Assembly: GCA_039714535.1 (NCBI GenBank)
Contig: JBDLJC010000015.1
Span: forward strand, 1-64,000
DNA: 64,000 nt
DNA from: JAGXFP01 sp039714535
GTDB taxonomy: Bacteria > Desulfobacterota > Desulfobulbia > Desulfobulbales > JAGXFP01
Direction: 5' to 3'
The notes beneath the pieces are model-generated. The model was not told the DNA's origin. It ran no database searches and saw nothing but the letters and a program-made list of their open reading frames with translations. The translations under genes and the position numbers were made by a program. Positions 52,618-61,427 of this stretch are shown here, piece by piece (position 1 is the first letter of the stretch; each line of letters begins with the position of its first letter).

Positions 52618-54801
52618 ATGGCAGTCAACAGAAGAAATTTCTTGAAATGCGCGGCTTTCACGGTAGGCGGCACCGCCTTGGCCGGCAGTCCATTCGTAAA
52701 GGCGACTTCGCTATTGGCGGGTAAGGACATTCAGCATGTCCCCTCCTTCTGCGAGATATGTTTTTGGAAATGCGGACTTATCGCTAGGGTTGAAGACGGC
52801 AAGGTCGTTAAGCTGGAAGGGAACCCGCAAAACCCCCAGAGTCGCGGCAAGCTCTGTGCCAGAGGGCAGGGCGGCATTGGCCTGCTTTATGACAAGGACC
52901 GGCTTAAAACACCCTTGATCAGAACCGGTGAGCGTGGGGACGGCAAATACAAGAAAGTCTCCTGGGAGGAGGCCTACAGCTATATTGCCGAGAAGATGAA
53001 CACTATCAAAGAGAAATATGGCCCGGAATCCATGGCCCTTTTTGCCCATGGCACCGGCGGCGGCTACATGGCCAATTTTATTGAGGCCTACGGTTCCCCC
53101 AATGAGTGCCATCCCTCCTATGCCCAGTGTAAGGGCGCCAGGGAAGTAGGTTTCTCCCTGACCTTTGGCTCCGGCCCGGCCTCGAGCAGTGAACGGGCGG
53201 ATATGAGCAAGAGCAAGGTCATCGCCCTGTTCGGCACCCACCTTGGCGAGAACATGCATAACTCCCATGTCCAGGATTTCACTGAGGGTCTGGGTAAGGG
53301 CGCCAAGCTTATTGTAATTGACCCCCGCTTCTCCACAGCCGCCAGCAAGGCCTCAATGTGGTTGCCGATTAAGCCGGGAACTGATCTGGCCTTGATTCTG
53401 GCCTGGACCAATATCATTATCTCCGAGAATTTGTACGACAAAGAATATATCGAGAAATATGCCCAGGGCTTTGATGAGTTAAAAGAGAGTGTCAAAGGAT
53501 ATTCAGCGGCCTGGGCCGCCGAGCAGACAGATCTGCCCGAGGCGGATATTCTTGAAGCCGCCCGGGAGTTGGGGCGCTATAAGCCCAATGTGGTTCTCCA
53601 TCCGGGTCGGCATGTCTCCTGGTATGGCGATGATACCCAGCGAAGCCGGGGTATTGCGATTCTTAATGCCCTGTTGGGCTCCTGGGGCCGGGAAGGCGGC
53701 TTGTATCTGGCGCCCAAGGTGAAGTTGGCCAAATTGAAAAAGGCCCATCACCATCCTGAACCGGAAGAAGATTCAATTACCCGGGGTGATTATCCCTTTG
53801 CCTATGGCGGGATTACCACCGAGGTTCGAGATGTCACCATCAGCGGCGATCCTTATCCCGTCAAGGGCTGGATTTTAATCGGCACAAATCTCATCAAGAC
53901 CCTGCCTTCCGTACCGAAGACCATAGAGGCCATTAAAAAGCTGGATTTACTGGTCTCCATCGATATCATGCCCACCGATACCGTGATGATGTCGGATGTT
54001 ATCCTGCCGGCTGCCACCTATCTCGAAAGGCATGATGAGTTAATGGTTGTTAAGCAAAAAAGCGCCGGGGTCTCCATCCGCCAGCCGGTGGTTAAACCGA
54101 TGTACGACACCAAACCGCCCTGGCTGATTGCCAAGGAACTCTGCAATAAAATGGGTCTTGGCAAGTACGTTGAGTATAACACCCTGGAAGAGAAGCTGAG
54201 GAAACTCGCGGCCCTCTGGGAGGTTGATTACAAGAAACTTTCTGAAAAAGGCTATATCCCCCTGGCCAACACCGGTCATCCTTACATTACTAAGGATAAT
54301 CCGCCGGTTTTCAAAACAGACTCCGGCAAGATCGAACTGTACAGCCTCGCGCTGGAGGATGAGGATTTTGACCCGGTGCCCAAATTCACCCCGCCGGTCG
54401 AACCGCCAGAGGGCATGTTCAGATTGCTCTATGGCCGCAGCCCGGTCCACACCTTCGCCCGGACCATTAACAACCCCAGACTTTGGGAATTGAAGAAGAC
54501 CAATGAGGTCTGGCTTAATGCCGATATGGCCCGGCAGCTGGGGGTTGGCAACGGTGAAAAGATTGCTTTGATTAATCAGGATGGGGTAAAGAGCGAAGCA
54601 GGGTTGGCCAAGGTGACTGAGAGAATAAGAAAGGACTGCGTCTATATGATCCATGGTTTCGGCGCCACCTCAAAAAGATTGTCCCGGGCCTATAAAAATG
54701 GCATTGACGATCAACAGATGATTACCAAATACACAGTTGATCCGATCAGTGGCACCTCAGGTATGCGGGTCAATTTTGTCAAGATCGTGAAGGAGGTCTG
54801 A
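52618..54801 (+). CDS. Molybdopterin oxidoreductase catalytic subunit, polysulfide/thiosulfate reductase-like
   Basis: 727 residues. A Tat leader with RRNFLKCAA is followed by a [4Fe-4S] site (CEICFWKC…KLCARG) and the bis-MGD fold of the DMSO-reductase family: KYKKVSWEEAY, FGTHLGEN, LHPGRHVSWYGDD and LIYGRSPVHT-type C-terminal cap (LYGRSPVHTFARTINNP). The probable Mo ligand is the Cys in SYAQCKGA. Length, partners and cap place it with PsrA/PhsA, so polysulfide, sulfur, thiosulfate or tetrathionate are likely acceptors; the exact one cannot be read from sequence. Periplasmic after Tat export. Confidence 0.87.
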   Translation: MAVNRRNFLKCAAFTVGGTALAGSPFVKATSLLAGKDIQHVPSFCEICFWKCGLIARVEDGKVVKLEGNPQNPQSRGKLCARGQGGIGLLYDKDRLKTPLIRTGERGDGKYKKVSWEEAYSYIAEKMNTIKEKYGPESMALFAHGTGGGYMANFIEAYGSPNECHPSYAQCKGAREVGFSLTFGSGPASSSERADMSKSKVIALFGTHLGENMHNSHVQDFTEGLGKGAKLIVIDPRFSTAASKASMWLPIKPGTDLALILAWTNIIISENLYDKEYIEKYAQGFDELKESVKGYSAAWAAEQTDLPEADILEAARELGRYKPNVVLHPGRHVSWYGDDTQRSRGIAILNALLGSWGREGGLYLAPKVKLAKLKKAHHHPEPEEDSITRGDYPFAYGGITTEVRDVTISGDPYPVKGWILIGTNLIKTLPSVPKTIEAIKKLDLLVSIDIMPTDTVMMSDVILPAATYLERHDELMVVKQKSAGVSIRQPVVKPMYDTKPPWLIAKELCNKMGLGKYVEYNTLEEKLRKLAALWEVDYKKLSEKGYIPLANTGHPYITKDNPPVFKTDSGKIELYSLALEDEDFDPVPKFTPPVEPPEGMFRLLYGRSPVHTFARTINNPRLWELKKTNEVWLNADMARQLGVGNGEKIALINQDGVKSEAGLAKVTERIRKDCVYMIHGFGATSKRLSRAYKNGIDDQQMITKYTVDPISGTSGMRVNFVKIVKEV

Positions 54802-54802
54802 G

Positions 54803-55360
54803 ATGAGTAAATATGCAATGGTTATAGACCAAAGCAGGTGTATCGGTTGCATGGCCTGCATTGTTGCCTGTAAGGCGGAAAACGATGTGCCGCCGGAAAT
54901 GTTTCGGACCAGGGTGATGGATATTACCAAGGGTAAATTCCCCAAACTGAGGACCGAATATCGCTCAGAACTCTGCAATCACTGTGACGATGCCCAATGT
55001 GTCACGGCCTGTCCGACCGGCGCTTCCCATAATAGGGATGACGGCACCGTCCAGATAGATCGGAAGAAATGTGTGGGTTGCAAGGCCTGCCTGGCTGCCT
55101 GTCCCTATGATGCCCGCTATATCAATCACGAACACGGTTATGCCGATAAATGCACATTCTGCACGCACCGGGTGGAGAAAGGCCTGGAACCGGCCTGTGT
55201 TGCCACCTGTGTCGGGCGATCCAGAATCTTTGGTGATCTATCCGATAAGAATAGTGAGGTGAGCCGCCTGCTTGCGGAAAACGAGCATCGGGTCCTGTTG
55301 AAAGAGGCCGGCACCAAGCCACAGGTTTATTACATTAACCGCTATCCGAATCATAAATAG
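54803..55360 (+). CDS. Four-cluster ferredoxin-like electron-transfer subunit (PsrB type)
   Basis: 185 residues with four [4Fe-4S] binding groups: CIGCMACIVACKAEND, CNHCDDAQCVTACPTGA, CVGCKACLAACPYDA and CTFCTHR…ACVATCVG. This is the standard electron-transfer subunit of Psr/Nrf/Dms enzymes, passing electrons from the membrane subunit to the catalytic one. It begins one base after the catalytic gene stop with AAGGAGG before the ATG. Confidence 0.93.
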   Translation: MSKYAMVIDQSRCIGCMACIVACKAENDVPPEMFRTRVMDITKGKFPKLRTEYRSELCNHCDDAQCVTACPTGASHNRDDGTVQIDRKKCVGCKACLAACPYDARYINHEHGYADKCTFCTHRVEKGLEPACVATCVGRSRIFGDLSDKNSEVSRLLAENEHRVLLKEAGTKPQVYYINRYPNHK

Positions 55361-55371
55361 AGGAGATAAAG

Positions 55372-56349
55372 ATGGAAGTTATAATTACCGGGGCCAATGC
55401 AATTACTTCCCCGTACCTTCATATTTGGGACTGGCGGGTTGCCATCTATCTTTTTCTTGGCGGCCTGGCTGCTGGTTGTATGGTCATGTCGGCAATTGCT
55501 AATTTGCGCCCAGGCAAGTCCGTGGCTCCCGATGACCCATGCTGTTGGCGAGTGGTGATTCTGTCCCCGATTATTCTTAATATTGGTATGTTTTTTCTTT
55601 TTCTCGATCTGGAAGCCAAGCATAACATGTTGAGTTTTTACACAACATTGCAGCCGTTATCTCCCATGTCCTGGGGGTCCTGGATACTGCTGCTGATTTT
55701 TCCGGCCATGATTGCTTACGCCTTCAGTGTCATACCCGCAGAAAACCGGGAAGTCTTGCGCTTTAAGGGGCTGATTAAGTTTGCCGAGCAGATGGGTCGG
55801 CACTTGCGATTGTTGGCCAAAATAAATTTTGCGTTCGGTATTATTCTTGGAATTTATACCGGGGTGCTGCTTAGCTCTTTTGCGGCCCGGCCGTTGTGGA
55901 ACAGTTCGATTCTGCCGATTCTCTTTCTAAATTCAGCCTTGTCCACCGGTGCGGCCACGATGATCTTGATGGCCCACAAGAATGAGGTCAAACTCTTCTT
56001 TACCAAGGTAGATATCTGGCTCATTGCCTGTGAAATAGTTGTTATCGGCCTCCTTTTTTATGGTCAGTATACATCTTCAGCGGCGGCAAGAGAATCAATC
56101 ATGCCGTTTTTCACCATGTCCCATGAATACTTTCCGTATTTTGTAAGTATTATAGCACTTAGTGTTATCTTTCCTCTGGCCATTGTTCTTAAGTTCTCGG
56201 AAATGGCCGGGGAGCATTCGGAAACTCTGTCGCTTAGGCAAAAACTGGAAATGAATGTCAGCGCTATTCTGGTCCTTCTCGGTGGGGCTATTATCCGCTT
56301 TGCCTTGGTCTATGCGGGGCAGTTAAGTAAATTTACCGGCTTGTCCTGA
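55372..56349 (+). CDS. NrfD/PsrC-type quinol-oxidising membrane subunit
   Basis: 325 residues with about eight membrane spans (from WRVAIYLFLGGLAAGCMVMSA on) and the NrfD-family SPMSWGSWILLLIFPAM segment. It anchors the two peripheral subunits and takes electrons from menaquinol. It is the last gene of the operon and is followed by a strong terminator. Confidence 0.92.
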   Translation: MEVIITGANAITSPYLHIWDWRVAIYLFLGGLAAGCMVMSAIANLRPGKSVAPDDPCCWRVVILSPIILNIGMFFLFLDLEAKHNMLSFYTTLQPLSPMSWGSWILLLIFPAMIAYAFSVIPAENREVLRFKGLIKFAEQMGRHLRLLAKINFAFGIILGIYTGVLLSSFAARPLWNSSILPILFLNSALSTGAATMILMAHKNEVKLFFTKVDIWLIACEIVVIGLLFYGQYTSSAAARESIMPFFTMSHEYFPYFVSIIALSVIFPLAIVLKFSEMAGEHSETLSLRQKLEMNVSAILVLLGGAIIRFALVYAGQLSKFTGLS

Positions 56350-56469
56350 CCCCAGTGCGGAGTCGATTACCAGTTATACGGAGAAAATACCAAGGGTATT
56401 TTGAAGCGTCGATCTGGTTGTCGTTTTCTTTAGGGAGATTAAGGCTGGGTTAGGTTTTGTTGTGAGTAT

Positions 56470-56510
56470 AAAAAGCCGCATATTTCGTTTAGAAATATGC
56501 GGCTTTTTTT
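56470..56510 (+). terminator. Rho-independent terminator of the psrABC-like operon
   Basis: A 17-bp perfect stem (56470-56486 with 56492-56508), 5-nt loop and T tract. A-rich sequence on the other side may let it also serve the minus-strand gene ending at 56580. Confidence 0.93.
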
Positions 56511-56579
56511 AGGTTCTGCATGCATCTTTGCAGAAGGGTTTAAGTCTTCTCTGCCCAGATCTTATAATCTGCAACTGGA

Positions 56580-57053
56580 TTAATTCTTTGTTGCCGATAG
56601 AATCAGATCAAAGCGGGCGGTAGATTTTCCCTCTGCAGGATAATGCTGGGTTATCAGCGTTTCATGGCCTTTGCCTGAAACTCTGATATGGATGTGGGGC
56701 AACCGGCCGACGTAGTCGCTCGGTCGGTTGCTTTCGAAAGAGTATCTTCCTTTTCGGTCGGCGATCACCGTGGCCCGGTGCGCATCATCGTAATTCCCCT
56801 GTTTGTTGACCAGCCAAAATTCGATGACGGCACCTGGCAGTGGTTGACATCCGGAGACAGACCTCACCGTGCCTTCGAGTTGGTAACCCTTGCCGACAGT
56901 TGCTCGGATGGGGGCGTTGGGGCGGTAGAAGGGGCCGATCTCATCGTAGGCTGTGGCTTGGCAGTTATTGCCATTATCTGCCGTTTGGCTTTGGCAGGCA
57001 ACCGTCAATATCAGCATTAATAGGGCCAGCGTAAGAGCTTTTGATTTAATCAT
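56580..57053 (-). CDS. Intradiol ring-cleavage dioxygenase-like lipoprotein
   Basis: 157 residues with a lipobox (LTVAC) after a short signal. The domain has GPFYRPNAPIR, GAVIEFWLVNKQGNY, GRYSFES, and LPHIHIRVSGKGHETLITQHYP, matching the protocatechuate-dioxygenase fold with candidate Fe(III) ligands (Tyr, Tyr, His in HIH, His in TQHY). Lipoprotein forms of this family are widespread and their substrate is unknown; in an anaerobe an O2-dependent ring cleavage is unlikely. ATG 57053 is chosen; a TTG at 57068 is in frame. Confidence 0.82.
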   Translation of the reverse strand: MIKSKALTLALLMLILTVACQSQTADNGNNCQATAYDEIGPFYRPNAPIRATVGKGYQLEGTVRSVSGCQPLPGAVIEFWLVNKQGNYDDAHRATVIADRKGRYSFESNRPSDYVGRLPHIHIRVSGKGHETLITQHYPAEGKSTARFDLILSATKN

Positions 57054-57082
57054 CTCTTTTAAGATCAACCGATTTGATCTGC

Positions 57083-57358
57083 CTATTTTAAATTATATTC
57101 CGCTCTCGCCTCGTTAACAATTCTTTCCGCATCGACTGGGCATACCTTGTTGGCGCCGGCAATGCCTTTTAAATTGGCATAGGCCCAGTTACAACCGGTG
57201 CGGTCGTCTACTCTCAGTCTCACAATTGACTCAAAGTGGCAATTGTCATGTTGCCCGGCCTTTTGCAGCTCCAAATTCAAATAGGATAATATTTCTTTTT
57301 CCGACACCAGCTTTCTTTCCACGATGGATTCCTCCGGTTGTTTGGCAAATTTTCTCAC
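57083..57358 (-). CDS. Hypothetical small protein
   Basis: 91 residues, three Cys (NCHFES, GCNWAYANL, VCPVD), no signal peptide. The GCNWAYANLKG segment and the length suggest a conserved small family, but I cannot name it. It lies 29 bases before the dioxygenase-like gene on the same strand and 25 bases after the next one upstream, so it is likely in one transcript with them. Confidence 0.7.
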   Translation of the reverse strand: MRKFAKQPEESIVERKLVSEKEILSYLNLELQKAGQHDNCHFESIVRLRVDDRTGCNWAYANLKGIAGANKVCPVDAERIVNEARAEYNLK

Positions 57359-57383
57359 ACGATATCGGTTTGGGGCAGAACTA

Positions 57384-59096
57384 TTACAGAAGATTGCCGC
57401 CTGCTTGCAGGCGAGCGGTTAGTTCCTTTGCAATACCGTCAAAATCGGAAAAACTGGTGGTGGCCGCCGCCAAAGGGCCTTTCGTCTTGGCCATTACGCC
57501 ATCTTTCAAATCCTGTTCGAATCTGGCAGTTTGGTCTTTGATGGTGTTGGCAACGGCCTGTTTGAGGATGTTGTCCAAGTCGGAGCTTAGCTGAATATCG
57601 TAGTTGTCAGCGGTTCCGGTGATTTTGGCTTTTGCCGTAAGATTGGTTATATCGGATAATGTTTTGGCAATGGCCTGGGAGATAGCATCACTTTGTTGGG
57701 GAGAGGCGGTCGTAAAGTCTGCCGATTTCAGTTTGGCATCCACATCCGCGTTTACATCCCGTTGTTGCAAAACAGCCTGCACTGCAAGATCAACGAGGCC
57801 GCTGTTGATGGTGACCGGTAGGTTTTCATCGTCACTTAGCACCGCTTTCTCCAAGGCAAAGCCGATGATTTCCAGATTAACAGTGTCACGGGGCAATGTA
57901 GGGTTTACATGGTCAAGTACGCCATCAAAGCTAATGGCCTGCAAGCCTTGCATGGAATCCCCGGCAAAGGTAAAAGAAAGAGGTGCACCGAGGACATCCT
58001 GGTCAGGGGTAACGTTTTTAATGGTCCCGTCAAAACTGCCCGCCGCAATCTGCACAGAAGCTGTAATGTTGCGGACCAGAAAATCGGGCAGCGGCTCCCG
58101 TTCCTCGAACCGCACCCACACCCCTTTACCTCTGGCCGGCTTAACTATCTCGCTGCCGTCTTTTTTCTCTTTACGCCGTTCCAACAGAGGTTGCGCTTTT
58201 GCATGCCAGGATAAAGCCTGCTCGACAATATTGCCGGTTTTTGAGCCAAAGAGGAGCGAACTTAAATTAGCCAAGCCCCTTCCCGAAAGGCTGTATTTGG
58301 CCACCAGCCGTTTTATATCCTGCCGGGGGGCATTTTGTAGTTCGGCGAGGCGCTTCTTGTAGGAAGCGGAAACTTCGGTGAAGTCCCTTTGTGCTGTCTG
58401 CAAGCGATCCAGATCGGTCTGGATTTCTTGCCGGATGGCAACCAACTCCGTAGCTCCGCCCAGCAGTCCCGCCAGACCGGAGCTTGATTTGAGTTTGTTC
58501 AACCGTTCCTTATACTGGGCCAGTTTGCTCTCATCCGGGAGCTCAGCAAGCTGTTGTTGCCACTTCAGCATATCCGCTTTGATCTGTTCCTGGTAGTTTT
58601 TGGCTAATTCAAGGCTGGCCAGTTTTTCTTTGCCAAGCACCTCCTTGACGTCGGGGATCTGCAGACTTGGTATCTTGAAACCGTCCTTGCTATCTACGGG
58701 AGCTGCCGCCTTTTTCCGGGCTGAATATTTCGGTAGTGCGCCGGATTTCCGGCGGGTGGTATCGGGGCGAATGCCTTCCATCGCCATTTGCTCAATGATG
58801 ATTTTCCTTTGCAGTAATCTCATGGCATCAAGCGACATGGCGAGACGGTCAATCTCCACAATATTGCGGAAGGGTTTATCGGGGTTGGTGATCTGTAAGC
58901 GGGACACTTGCAGACCAGCCGGGAAAAAGGTCAGGTCGGCCTCTGCCAATTCGACCCGGGCCCCGACCAGAGCGCTGCCCTGTTTTTCAATTATCCCCTT
59001 AATAATGGTATCAATAAAAAAGAGCGCAAACAAACAGATCAGAGCGGCAACAAAACCAAAAACACCTAAGCCCTGCCAACGGATTATTGCCTTCAT
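57384..59096 (-). CDS. TIGR03545-like large envelope protein
   Basis: 570 residues: one N-terminal membrane span (about 8-30), an AsmA-like start (ARVELAEADLTFFPAGLQVSRLQITNPDKP), a coiled-coil-rich middle and a C-terminal repetitive helical region. This matches the TIGR03545 family, always found beside TIGR03546. Function unknown; the AsmA-like N-terminus suggests an envelope or lipid-related role. It overlaps its partner by four bases. Confidence 0.8.
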   Translation of the reverse strand: MKAIIRWQGLGVFGFVAALICLFALFFIDTIIKGIIEKQGSALVGARVELAEADLTFFPAGLQVSRLQITNPDKPFRNIVEIDRLAMSLDAMRLLQRKIIIEQMAMEGIRPDTTRRKSGALPKYSARKKAAAPVDSKDGFKIPSLQIPDVKEVLGKEKLASLELAKNYQEQIKADMLKWQQQLAELPDESKLAQYKERLNKLKSSSGLAGLLGGATELVAIRQEIQTDLDRLQTAQRDFTEVSASYKKRLAELQNAPRQDIKRLVAKYSLSGRGLANLSSLLFGSKTGNIVEQALSWHAKAQPLLERRKEKKDGSEIVKPARGKGVWVRFEEREPLPDFLVRNITASVQIAAGSFDGTIKNVTPDQDVLGAPLSFTFAGDSMQGLQAISFDGVLDHVNPTLPRDTVNLEIIGFALEKAVLSDDENLPVTINSGLVDLAVQAVLQQRDVNADVDAKLKSADFTTASPQQSDAISQAIAKTLSDITNLTAKAKITGTADNYDIQLSSDLDNILKQAVANTIKDQTARFEQDLKDGVMAKTKGPLAAATTSFSDFDGIAKELTARLQAGGNLL

Positions 59097-59614
59097 ACCG
59101 CACCCCCCAAACCTGTGACGGTTTTATAGACACGGTATAATTTGCTGGCCAGGAAGAATTTCATAAGTCGGCTTTTCTCAACCCAGCGCAGCAGATGATC
59201 ACGATATTTTGTGATGAGCAGATTAAACAGAAAATACATCGGTACAAAAACTATCAGGGCAAACACGAGACTGCCCATCACGATAGAGTTGTTAAAGTTT
59301 TCCAGGCGGAACAGGGTTATGTTGTATAAAGAGGACCATAATGATTTGAGTGTTCCCGCCGTCAGCAGGACAATCCCCAATTGACTAAACAAAGGATCAA
59401 GAAGATAGGCGACACCTGTAAAAGCAAAAACTCCGAGCAGGAATGCCGAAAGGTTCGCCCGTAAAACACAGACCAGAAAGAGGACCAGGATGTTGTGGAG
59501 ACTCATTAGCGGTGTCAGTCCGACAACCATGGCCAAACAAAAAGCCAGGCTTATCTGGCCGGGTTCGGCTTCAGAATTAAGAACTTTTAAAAATTTGGCG
59601 ATTAATTTGAGCAT
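59093..59614 (-). CDS. TIGR03546-like membrane protein
   Basis: 173 residues with four or five membrane spans and the opening SEAEPGQISLAFCLAMVVGLTPLMSLHN, similar to the DUF2062-like permease fold. It is the upstream member of the coupled pair with the TIGR03545-like gene, overlapping by four bases (ATGA-type), so they almost surely act together. Function unknown. The 258 bases on its 5' side show a GGCGG/CCGCC hairpin near 59706-59720 and no gene. Confidence 0.8.
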   Translation of the reverse strand: MLKLIAKFLKVLNSEAEPGQISLAFCLAMVVGLTPLMSLHNILVLFLVCVLRANLSAFLLGVFAFTGVAYLLDPLFSQLGIVLLTAGTLKSLWSSLYNITLFRLENFNNSIVMGSLVFALIVFVPMYFLFNLLITKYRDHLLRWVEKSRLMKFFLASKLYRVYKTVTGLGGAV

Positions 59615-59872
59615 CCCCTACTCCCAATTCACTATTTTTTCATTGAAAAGTTTATGCGCCTATAGGGGATGATATTACAGGAAAGTCTTTCCCGTCAAAT
59701 AATTAGCGGCGGACAGCCGCCAAAGATCCTTCCTCTTCAGTTGTGAAGGGATAACAATCTGGTAAAAATAGCATTTTATGCGGCAACTCCGGTAAGTTTG
59801 TTGTAATACTACAAGTTGTGATTGGATTGTCCTAAGGGTGAATGATTTTGGCTAACTACTAGCAATGGTGCG

Positions 59873-61414
59873 GTGGATAGAACTTCTTTTACTATTATGC
59901 GGCGTAATCTTCAGAAAATCAGCTCTGCCTTAATAACCAGAGCGGTCGCCTTATTGCCGGACCACGTGCCCGTCGTCTACAAGATTGTTCTGTTGATCAC
60001 GGGGCTGATCGTTTTCTGCAGTAGCGCTCTAAGTGGCATCCTGGTCTATGGTCAAGCCAAAATCATGGAGGATGAAATCAATGGTTTTGGTAATACCATA
60101 GTCTCCCATCTGGCCCGCTCAGTCCAAGAGCCTTTATTGGCAGAGGACAAATTAGCCATGGGCGTTATGGTTTCCAGTCTGACTGCTGGTCATAGTGTGA
60201 TCGGTACGGAAATATTGTCACCGGCCGGGGAGAGGCTGGTCGGATCCGGCCTGAGCCCTTTTGCAAGCGACGCATCCTCCCGCAAAATTTCGCCAGCTGA
60301 AATAATCAGGCAGGCAGACAGTCTCCGGCATTGGCCATGGCAGCTCACTATCTCAAGTGAGATTCAGGTGGGCGTGGTCTCCTTTATAAGCCCCATTACA
60401 TTCGAAGACGTTACGGCCGGTTACGCTCTGGTGACTTTCAGTCAAAAGGCCCTTGACCGCTCATTGGAGAAAGCCATTATCTCCATAGCCATCACCACCG
60501 TGCTGATAATCTTGCTAGGCATTATAATGGCTTATTTCCTGAGCAAACGGATCTCAAAGCCGGTCCATCATTTCATGGAGGCGATTGAGGCGTTTGATCA
60601 AGGGGATTATAACTACCGCTTTGATGAGCGGCGCCGGGACGAGATTGGCCAGCTCATGACCGCCTTTGACCATATGGCCGAGGGCATGACGCAGAAAGTG
60701 CAAGTAGAGAGGGCTCTTGATCGTTATCTTTCTCCCCAGATCGCCCGCCAGGTTCTAACTAATCTTGACTCAATTAAATTAGGTGGCAAGCGGGTTGTCG
60801 GTTCGGTACTCTTTGCTGATATTGTCGGTTTTACCCAGATGAGTGAGAGTATGGATCCGGAAGATCTGGCTGCGATCCTCAATCGGTTTTTCTCCCTCAT
60901 CACCTGGGCCGGTGAACTCAATTTGGGTACGGTGGACAAATACATGGGCGATTGTGTAATGTTGGTGTTTGGCGCCCTGGAGGAAGACCAAGAACATGCC
61001 TTTCATGCCGCTACCTGCGGTTTGTTGATCAGACGATTGGTTGATAATGAAAATGAGCGACGGGTGGCGGAGGGATTGGCGCCGATTTATTTCCGGGTGG
61101 GGTTGAATGCCGGGAGCATGCTGGCCGGTAATATGGGATCCAAGGAAAAGATGGAATATACCGTGGTCGGTGATACCGTTAATCTGGCTTCTCGACTCTG
61201 TTCCATCGCCGATGCCAATCAGATAGTGGTAAGCAGGGAGTTTTACAGGCAGGAAAATATCAACCACCGCATGATTGCCGACGAGCACATCCCTATGCAA
61301 CTGCGCGGCGTGGATGGCGTGGTTGAAACATTCTTGCTGGAAGGTCTTGTCGGTGAAGATCAAGTTCGTCTCGACGAGCAGTTTGAAACCATCATCAGAT
61401 CTAGTGGCAACTAA
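59873..61414 (+). CDS. Membrane adenylate/guanylate cyclase (class III) with HAMP domain
   Basis: 513 residues: first membrane span at ~34-58, a periplasmic sensor of ~140 residues, second span at ~200-222, HAMP (SKRISKPVHHFMEAIEAFDQGDYNYRF), then a class III cyclase domain from ~305. Both metal-binding Asp are in FADIVGF and YMGDCVMLVF, and VVGDTVNLASRL carries the substrate-specifying Thr usual for ATP, with the catalytic Asn/Arg nearby. It should make cAMP in response to an external cue. GTG 59873 or ATG 59897 could start it; neither has a clear ribosome-binding site. Confidence 0.9.
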   Translation: MDRTSFTIMRRNLQKISSALITRAVALLPDHVPVVYKIVLLITGLIVFCSSALSGILVYGQAKIMEDEINGFGNTIVSHLARSVQEPLLAEDKLAMGVMVSSLTAGHSVIGTEILSPAGERLVGSGLSPFASDASSRKISPAEIIRQADSLRHWPWQLTISSEIQVGVVSFISPITFEDVTAGYALVTFSQKALDRSLEKAIISIAITTVLIILLGIIMAYFLSKRISKPVHHFMEAIEAFDQGDYNYRFDERRRDEIGQLMTAFDHMAEGMTQKVQVERALDRYLSPQIARQVLTNLDSIKLGGKRVVGSVLFADIVGFTQMSESMDPEDLAAILNRFFSLITWAGELNLGTVDKYMGDCVMLVFGALEEDQEHAFHAATCGLLIRRLVDNENERRVAEGLAPIYFRVGLNAGSMLAGNMGSKEKMEYTVVGDTVNLASRLCSIADANQIVVSREFYRQENINHRMIADEHIPMQLRGVDGVVETFLLEGLVGEDQVRLDEQFETIIRSSGN

Positions 61415-61427
61415 CCTGACTTGTTAG

